A DNA stretch of 64,000 nucleotides from Lycorma delicatula. Taxonomy: Eukaryota; Arthropoda; Insecta; Hemiptera; Fulgoridae. Each line of letters opens with the position of its first letter. Positions within the stretch are counted from its first letter, which is position 1. Below are positions 58,057-64,000 of this stretch, in pieces. The position numbers were made by a program, and so were the translations under genes. Under the pieces are notes generated by a model. It worked only from the letters and a program-made list of their open reading frames with translations, did no database searches and was not told the origin of the DNA. The stretch lies in assembly GCF_047948215.1 (NCBI RefSeq), contig NC_134456.1:15718230-15782229 (forward strand). The letters run 5' to 3'.

Positions 58057-59579
58057 CAGGGGTCAAAATATTCTAGCCTAAGGGCCATACTGACTCGTCC
58101 ACAACCTTGGAACCTTGAGAGCCTAGAGCTAACTAGCTCATGATACCATCCTACCGTAGTTTAGAAATACGTGAAAATTTTCATTTCAGGACTAGCTGGC
58201 GAGTGAGATGGCACAGGGACCGAGGGTGGACTCCACTCCATTCATAATTTCAATTGGTACTTATGAGCAAGGACATTTCATTGCGGCAGAGGTAGCCGAT
58301 GAGTGTGCTGTGCATTACGTATTGTTATGACTACTTACGACCATGCTAAATGTATAGTAGTGAAATTTTGTGGAGTAGAGAAATAAGTGCAGGATGTCGA
58401 AAAACTACAGTAGTGCAGCGATCTGAAAAGTTATACGTAGTGCGATTAGTGTGTTTTGTGACTATGGTTTTTCAGTGAAAATACAGTGTGTTTAATTGTG
58501 GGAGTTTAATTTAATTAATTAATTAAAAGTGTAATTTAATAGTATTAATTGGCATTATTTTGATTTGAAGTTACATCTCTTTTGTGTGGATTTGCATAAA
58601 TATGGAAAAGAAACGAAAGATAGAGAGTGAGTGCAGAACATTTAAAGAGCAATGGGGATATCAATATTTGTGATCGAGTCAAGTAATAAGGCAATGTGTA
58701 TAATTTGCAAAAAAATAATATCAATTCTCAAAGAATACAATATAAAATTGTCATTATGAGACTAAACATTCTCAGAATTACTCCAGATTTACAGGAAGCC
58801 TACGGTTAGAAAAATATGAATCTTTGAAATGCAAGTTGAAATCTCAGTAATTGTTGTTTAAGAAAGTAAATGCTGAACCAAAAGCAGCAACTTGGTCAAT
58901 CCATTTGAAGTGACCCAAGAGTCAAAAACAAATTAAAACTTAATTTAAACAGTACTAAGATTTTTCAGAACTTCAATTGGAAATGACTGATTTGCAGTGC
59001 AGCGATATTTTTAAAGAAAAATATTTAAATCATCATTGCTGGAATTTTATAAGCGTCTTCCACTCACACAGTTTGATCAGGTGCATAAATTTGCTCGTGT
59101 CTTTTTTTCTGCTTTCGGCACTACTCATATACGTGAAAAAATATTCTCCAAAATGAAATATATAAAAAATATTTATAGACCCAAATTAACCGATTATCAT
59201 TTGAAGTCATCGTTGACAATTTCCATGAATAAACTCCACAACTGCAAACAATTGTCAGTGGAAAGTTACAGCTACTTAAATCTCAATAATCATAATTGTA
59301 ATGTTTAATTTCATTATGGGAATTACCTATGTACGTCACTTACTGTTGTTTTGGAGATAAATTTCATATCATTAATTACTTAAAATATTCAATTTCATTA
59401 TGTATGTTAGTTATTGTATTTCTTAATCGGTCGTTAAATAAAAACATCTGATTATTTTGTATGATTTACATACTTTTTAAATAATTTTACAATGTAATCA
59501 AAATAGACTGTAGCCGGTTATTGGGCATGTCGATGGGCTGGATTGGTGGTGCTCACAGGCTGTAGTTTGGAGACGCCTA
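58057..59579 (+). mobile_element. hAT transposon, internally deleted, with intact target duplication
   Basis: Exact 8-bp target duplications (ccttagac) lie at 58049-58056 and 59580-59587. The termini, CAGGGGTC... at 58057 and the complement of TAGGCGTCTCCAAACTACAG at 59579, are classic hAT ends. Inside, the + strand encodes the N-terminus of a GTF2IRD2/ZBED-like transposase and its C-terminal dimerisation domain, but the catalytic middle is missing. At 1523 bp it is a deletion derivative. Confidence 0.93.
58600..59308 (+). pseudogene. hAT transposase, N- and C-terminal parts only
   Basis: The first part (58602-58850) starts M-E-K-K-R-K-I-E-S-E-C-R and goes through F-K-E-Q-W-G and N-C-H-Y-E-T (BED-type zinc finger region) to E-K-Y-E-S-L-K. 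Then 58970-59020 reads L-Q-L-E-M-T-D-L-Q-C, and 59036-59308 the dimerisation domain: L-E-F-Y-K-R-L-P, F-S-A-F-G-T-T-H-I-R-E-K-I-F-S-K-M-K and P-K-L-T-D-Y-H-L-K-S-S-L. About 400 codons of catalytic domain are absent between the two. The C-terminal piece is intact and open. Confidence 0.88.
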
Positions 59580-59589
59580 CCTTAGACTA

Positions 59590-60229
59590 AAAGGGAAGGT
59601 TTAAGAGTTATACCTAAAGACATTCAGAGATCAGAGAGGGGGTTTTATAATGTAGAACAAAATAAAGTTTTGTTGATGTACTCATCATGAAATGTAGCTT
59701 AATTTCTGAAAATAAAAACTCATTTAAAAATTCCCTATCATGATAAAACCTATCCTGTCAGTAGAAAATTCAAATCGTTTAAATTTTTGTCCTTTGGATA
59801 ACCTTTCATAACATCTGAATTTTATAATCAATTAAACATAGTTGTTTTTTAAATGTAAGTGAATAGTTGTTTTTGGAACACTCAACTCTACAGAACACTT
59901 ATGCGCTGATTTTTTTCAGACTATGCAAATATTGTTTATATCTAAGTGTAGCTAACTTAAACTTAACAAATCACAAAACACACCAAATATTCTGAATCGT
60001 AATCATGGTGACTAACAAGCTGCATACAGCTACTGAGCTTGTAACAAAGCACATATGTGCTGGTATAGAACTTGTTTACGAATCGAAAACTTTGCCATTT
60101 CTCTTTACTTTGGCATACAATTCAAGTCATGCTTGTTCCAAAACTGTAACTGGCTGCAACTTCACCATTATTTTACTGACACTGTACAAACCATGATGAT
60201 AATATTTTTCCCAAAATAATTTAGAACTA
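59590..60229. other. unassigned sequence downstream of MPC2
   Basis: Contains a 63-codon + strand stretch at 60005-60196 with no family resemblance. It would lie beyond the MPC2 3' end on the - strand. Confidence 0.35.
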
Positions 60230-60233
60230 CATT

Positions 60234-60239
60234 TTTATT
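60234..60239 (-). promoter_or_regulatory. candidate polyadenylation signal for MPC2
   Basis: AATAAA on the - strand, about 110 bases beyond the stop of the preferred terminal exon (60350). Position only. Confidence 0.4.
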
Positions 60240-60349
60240 TTATGAATTTTTTTTAAGAACGTTTATACAGATGTAGCAAAATAATGAACAGGAGAAAACA
60301 GTAGCACTTAAAATAGTTCCATTTGCTTCACTCTGTTCAAAAGAACAGC

Positions 60350-60446
60350 CTAATAATCGCACGTTTTGAGAAAATGTATTAAAAGGTGGAATCGACTGCA
60401 ACTTATATCTACTAAAAGCAATAAAAGAAGATTCATACTTGCATAC
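60350..60446 (-). CDS. MPC2: MPC2, candidate terminal exon
   Basis: On the - strand a ggatgttttttAG acceptor (60447-60448) precedes a segment whose first base completes the codon left by the 60539-60735 exon. The join gives ...Q-L-T-R-A-V-R-Y, which lines up without gaps with the Q-L-F-R-I-W-R-Y of MPC2, and then runs 31 codons to a TAG. The intron would be 92 bp. An alternative acceptor at 60412-60413 gives a longer tail (to 60240) beginning S-R-Y-K-L-Q. The residues after R-Y do not resemble MPC2, so either choice is tentative. Confidence 0.4.
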
Positions 60447-60538
60447 CTAAAAAACATCCACAATTGTTTTCCAAAAATATATGGACTAAAATCTAAAATT
60501 AATTTTTCATAAAATTTGTCTTAATTAGTAATTATTAC

Positions 60539-60735
60539 CTTACGGCTCTTGTAAGTTGATAAAAATTAGTAATAGCAACAAAAACATTCACACTGAACAA
60601 ACTCCAGTTCTTTGGTATAATGACAAGAGAGTATCTTGACCATACAATACCAGTTGCAGCTAATGCAGATGACTGTGAAACACTCAATTTTTCAGCTGGA
60701 CGTTGAATGTCACCAAGACCAGCTATTACAAGGCC
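60539..60735 (-). CDS. MPC2: mitochondrial pyruvate carrier 2, internal exon
   Basis: A 197-base exon on the - strand with acceptor ttttatttgtcAG (60736-60737) and donor GTAATA (60537-60538). It encodes 65 codons: G-L-V-I-A-G-L-G-D-I, R-P-A-E-K-L-S, A-T-G-I-V-W-S-R-Y-S-L-V-I-I-P-K-N-W-S-L-F and V-N-V-F-V. The R-P-A-E-K-L-S and S-R-Y-S-L-V-I-I-P-K-N-W-S blocks are diagnostic of MPC2, which pairs with MPC1 in the inner mitochondrial membrane to import pyruvate. The exon covers the membrane-spanning core and has no stops. The upstream exon (usually N-H-P-A-G-P-K-T and ending K-W) was not found before the window end. Confidence 0.95.
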
Positions 60736-60814
60736 CTGACAAATAAAATAAAATCTTTTATAAAAATTTACAGTTTTGTGCGTGTTTGTGTGTGTATATA
60801 GATATATATATATA

Positions 60815-61734
60815 TAAACACGAGGTTTGTTTAAAAATAGACCAATCTTTATTATTTACGCAGCAACAAAGATATTTAATTTAGTAACATTTAGTTGACA
60901 GCAATGTCTTCTACATAATCTCCTCTGTAACCACCTGTTTTTGGATTGTTGATATCTCGTTTAGTGTTCATGTTATTGTTATTTGGGTGCAATATGTTTA
61001 AGTGTTAATAGTGATTTTTCTAACGTGCAATTTATTGATGATTGAACTTTTGTCTCAATGTCATAGCCGTAACCCCAGCTTTCGTCTCCCATTACGATCC
61101 TTTGCATGAATGTTTCATCATCGGCTTGTTCAAGGAGTCGCCAGCATTTGTTCACTCAATGTTCTTTCTGCTGTTAGGTCATCAAACAAGGAACAAACTT
61201 TTGTAACTCTATGCATGTTCAATTTTTCAGTCAAAATGTCATGGCATGATCCAATTGAGATGCTAACCGTTTCTGAAGTTCTCTGACAGTCAATCGGCAA
61301 TTTGTACACAAGAGACCATAATTTCTTGAACGTGTCATCAGTTGAAGATCTTCTTGGTCGAGGGTTATCTTCAATTGACTGACAACCAGTTTTAAATTAC
61401 GAAAATCATTCGTAGCATTGCATATGACCCAGAGCATCATCTCTGTAAGCTTCTTTCAAAACTTAAAGGGTTTCTGTGAGTTTTGTCCAGTTTCACGCAA
61501 AATTTTACGTTGTATAGTTCTTCCTGAAAAACGCACATTACAAAAATCACTACTAACATTTAAACATGTTGCACTCTAATAATAATAACAATAACATGAA
61601 AACTAAATGCGATATCAACAATCCAAGAACATGTAGTTACAGGGGAGGTCATGCGGAACACAATGCTGCCAGCCACACGTCACTAAATACCTCTGTTGGT
61701 ACATAATTTAAAACATTCTTGTCTTAAACATATT

Positions 61735-61735
<1 letters not shown>
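60815..61735 (-). mobile_element. mariner-like (SETMAR-type) element with long inverted repeats
   Basis: Inverted arms of about 200 bp (60830-61030 and 61530-61720) enclose a - strand transposase N-terminus. Readable blocks include Q-C-Y-E-W-F (about 61400), R-P-R-R-S-S-T-D (about 61340), C-S-L-F-D-D-L (about 61190) and the first catalytic region M-G-D-E-S-W-G-Y-G-Y-D (about 61085). The C-terminal half of the transposase is missing, so the element is non-autonomous. The left terminus begins near acacgaggtttgttt. Confidence 0.75.
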
Positions 61736-61776
<41 letters not shown>

Positions 61777-61788
61777 GACAAATATGTT
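61724..61788. repeat. (TA)n microsatellite flanked by inverted 17-mers
   Basis: aaacatatttgtctata (61724-61740) and catagacaaatatgttt (61772-61788) are complementary at 16 of 17 positions and enclose a pure TA run, so the whole forms one long hairpin. Confidence 0.9.
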
Positions 61789-61869
61789 TTTATATACATT
61801 AATTTATTTACATTAAATATTTTATAGTCCATTTCTTTTTCTCTGTACATAACTATATATAATATAATA

Positions 61870-62270
61870 TTTTTTCAACCTCCACAAAGTACAGAATTAC
61901 AGAACTACTTTTTTAAATTCATCAAAACGTTTTCAGGCCCAAGCCCTTCTTCGATGATATTTTTTATTTTAATAAATTCTTCTTTGTTTTCATTTAGACA
62001 TTAATTTTAGCTTTTTACATTTTAAAAATTTCAGAACAATTGTTTTGAAATTTTTAAAATGTTTTAAATTTTATTAACAAGCAATTTTTACAAAATAAAA
62101 TGTAAAAAGCTAAAATTAATGCGTAAATGTAAACAAAGAAGAATTTATTAAAATAAGAAATATCATCGAAGATGGGCTTTGGCTTGAAAACGTTTTGATG
62201 AACATAAAAAAGTAAAGGTAGGAGTGTTCTCTAATTCTGTACTTTGCGGAGGCTATAAAAATAATATTGT
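61870..62270. repeat. 400-bp palindromic element
   Basis: Arms about 61870-62025 and 62095-62265 are inverted copies with over 80% identity by eye, sharing ttctgtactttg, catcaaaacgttttcaagcc and tcttcgatgatattt blocks. The centre (62018-62062) holds an additional A/T palindrome. Each arm carries a GAAGATGGGCTTTGGCTTGAAAACG motif. No open frame. Confidence 0.88.
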
Positions 62271-62349
62271 ATTATATTTTTACTTTTTCAAACATTACAT
62301 ACCTCTTATCAAATAATTATTAAAAAATAAATACTTAAATCCACTAGGT

Positions 62350-62905
62350 ACAATAAAAGCAGTAGCAGCTCATAGCTAAAATTAGTGGCGATGTTGCTCC
62401 AGAAAATTTTTAGCTTTTGTTTCATAATTTTCTAAGAGGAAACAAACATCTATAAAATGTTAAAGTTTTCTATAAAAAAAAGAATCGATCAGAGTAACTA
62501 GAAGCAGGATAATAATTTAATTCTACACTATATCACATTCAAGAATAAGGTACATGGTTTTAAGCACAACAGATGCAGAAAAAAAAATACCTTCCACCAG
62601 CATGCAAGGGTCAGCACTGCGGGAGCGACAGTGCTCTCTCTCCCTTATAGCCTTGTGTGCAACTTCCTATGTGTGCACATGCAGAACAACCAAACACCAC
62701 ACTGCTGGAACTGTGAAAAGCACAGTTTCATACAAAGATTTTTGTATCTTTTTCATAAGTTGTGAAATGGCTACTAACATTAAGCTCAGGGATTATATAT
62801 TGTACAAGTGCATAAAAAGAATTAAAGAAAAAAGGAATTAATATCTAGTGGAAATAGGAGTGCTGCAGTTCCTAAGTGCCTATATGCAAGCCGTCACTGA
62901 ATAAA
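62350..62905 (+). repeat. interspersed repeat family X, copy 3
   Basis: Direct counterpart of 33125-34005 but lacking about 330 bases present there. Shared landmarks: actaaaattagtgg at the start, gaagcagga-aataat, ccaaacaccac-ctg-ctggaactgtgaa, atggctact and the terminal agccgtcactga. The frame M-A-T-N-I-K-L-R-D-Y is open from 62554 to 62841. Confidence 0.78.
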
Positions 62906-63122
62906 AGGTACGAACACTCATCTATATATAGTGATTTCAGAGCTTTAACTCAATCATCAGCAGACCAATTTTTTTGTAAAATTCACAATTATAAATAAAA
63001 TATAGTTATTTAAAAAAAAAAATAGTTAAAATTTTAGAATCATTAGTAAAAATTTCCTATATCCCATGGTAACATAGGAGTTTTCATGTTATGAGTTATT
63101 TAAAAAAAAACTTTATTTATAA
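62906..63122. other. AT-rich spacer
   Basis: Nothing recognised; A/T-rich with poly-A tracts. Confidence 0.4.
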
Positions 63123-64000
63123 CTATGTACAGGTGGTCAGGAAGTCACCGTACCCTTAAAGTTAATGAAAAGTATGAGTTAGGAGATTTGTTTAGAACAT
63201 ATGGTATTTTCATTGGGATCAGTTGGCAACAGTTTTTTACGTCACACACTCTGAGCAAAAGACAGTTGTGCAAAAATGGTTGACATGAGTAGTTACAGCA
63301 TCGAGGAGTAGTTAATGATAAGTGTAAGAGGTTCATGAACAACATATGAATCAAACAATGAAGCTAATTAGCAATATGTTTCGGTAATAAGCCGCCATCA
63401 CAAAACAACAATGTTGGCTTGGGTAAATGTGCATTTGAAATAGGCAGTGTTAAAGATAGACCACAGAGTGGATAAAAGTTAATGCAGTTGGAAACACGCA
63501 TTGCTGTTGCATTTTCCATTGAACAATTCCTAATGAAATCAACTTGTAAATGGTCAGCTAAACTTCATATACCACAGACAACAACGCAAGATCATATGAA
63601 AAAGGACTTGAAAGTTAGGCCGTTTCGTCCAATGTTCATCACTGGACTGTCAGACTGCAAACATGGAACGTCGTGCTGCATCCTGTTGAGCTTTATTAGA
63701 AAAATTCCCTGCTGCAGTGCACCGTGTAAAGGTGCTTTTTACAGACAAATTTGCAATTTATTGCAGTTCATATGCCAGAAATTTGTTATTTTGGGTGAAA
63801 GAAAATCCTATTATGCAACATAGATGGAAAGAAATACCGCATGTCATAATATGAGCTGGAATGACAACTCGTCATTTGCTTGGTTCATATTTTTTTGATG
63901 GGCCAATGAATGCACAAACTTAAGATGTTGAATGCACGATTAATACCACAACTTCAAGAGAAGGATCTCATGGAACAAGTACAGTTGCAGCAGAATGTAA
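63123..64000 (+). mobile_element. DDE transposon relic with DUF4817-like HTH, cut by the window end
   Basis: It begins near gtacaggtggtcaggaagtcaccg (63129-63152), a likely terminal repeat. The + strand then shows M-S-S-Y-S-I-E-E (about 63285), a G-S-V-K-D-R-P-Q-S-G block (about 63447-63475), T-R-I-A-V-A and T-T-T-Q-D-H-M-K-K-D-L (63490-63610), then F-T-D-K-F (about 63738, first catalytic region), and G-S-Y-F-F-D-G-P-M-N (about 63882). This order is that of the same transposase superfamily as 7195-8360 and 654-2775. Stops and frameshifts are present. The open stretch 63482-63823 is the best-kept piece. The remainder lies beyond 64000. Confidence 0.75.

Noticed and set aside
1..64000. CRISPR array, prokaryotic operon, riboswitch or integrated virus
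   Set aside because: Tandem repeats have no CRISPR-like spacing, genes have introns, and no capsid, polymerase or other viral blocks were seen. RT-containing stretches fit non-LTR retrotransposons.

Overview
The window looks like a piece of a large, AT-rich, repeat-dense arthropod genome. A hemipteran insect is my inference, from the mix of mariner, hAT, R1-like, RTE/CR1-like and Penelope-like relics and a tRNA-derived SINE. There are no operons, no bacterial-style genes and no CRISPR. Host genes appear only as short exons with GT/AG splice sites, most of them too short to show up as long reading frames.

Three host genes are recognised. (1) On the + strand, three consecutive exons (9782-9965, 11463-11602, 14940-15051) splice in frame and end in a stop; they encode the C-terminal part of a protein that best fits Inturned (INTU), the planar-polarity/ciliogenesis effector with longin domains. 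(2) On the - strand, one exon at 54064-54159 encodes part of the protein phosphatase 6 catalytic subunit, including the metal-binding GDIHG motif. (3) On the - strand, an exon at 60539-60735 encodes the core of mitochondrial pyruvate carrier 2 (MPC2), with a candidate terminal exon at 60350-60446. These genes do unrelated jobs; nothing suggests they work together.

Most of what else can be recognised is decayed mobile DNA. Region by region: 1-330 mariner relic; 654-2775 DDE transposon with inverted repeats of about 430 bp; 3730-6995 R1-like retrotransposon (-); 7195-8360 DDE transposon (-); 8540-9000 non-LTR RT relic (-); 9782-15051 INTU 3' exons with a retrotransposon relic in intron 2; 16443-18904 hAT (-) inserted into another relic; 21446-23650 two mariner relics; 24775-26718 two RTE/CR1-like relics (-); 27330-29800 two more DDE relics; 30100-36000 a compositionally distinct, more CpG-rich nest of repeats; 36690-37200 RTE/CR1-like relic (+); 38000-46400 mostly plain AT-rich DNA with short tandem repeats, a hairpin cluster and a SINE; 46361-47203 a retrotransposon 3' end with internal tandem repeats and a poly(A) tail; 47204-53200 mostly unassigned; 53520-53790 Penelope-like endonuclease relic; 55740-55975 deleted mariner; 56115-56747 long palindrome; 58057-59579 hAT with a perfect 8-bp target duplication; 60815-62270 mariner-like element with long inverted repeats plus a second palindromic element; 63123-64000 a DDE transposon running off the window.

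No coherent new biological system is evident. The most unusual items are the long-inverted-repeat elements, an interspersed family of three copies sharing a small reading frame (32136-32375, 33125-34005, 62350-62905), clusters of perfect palindromes inside relics, and the isolated PP6 exon. All family calls were made by eye from motifs, without database searches.
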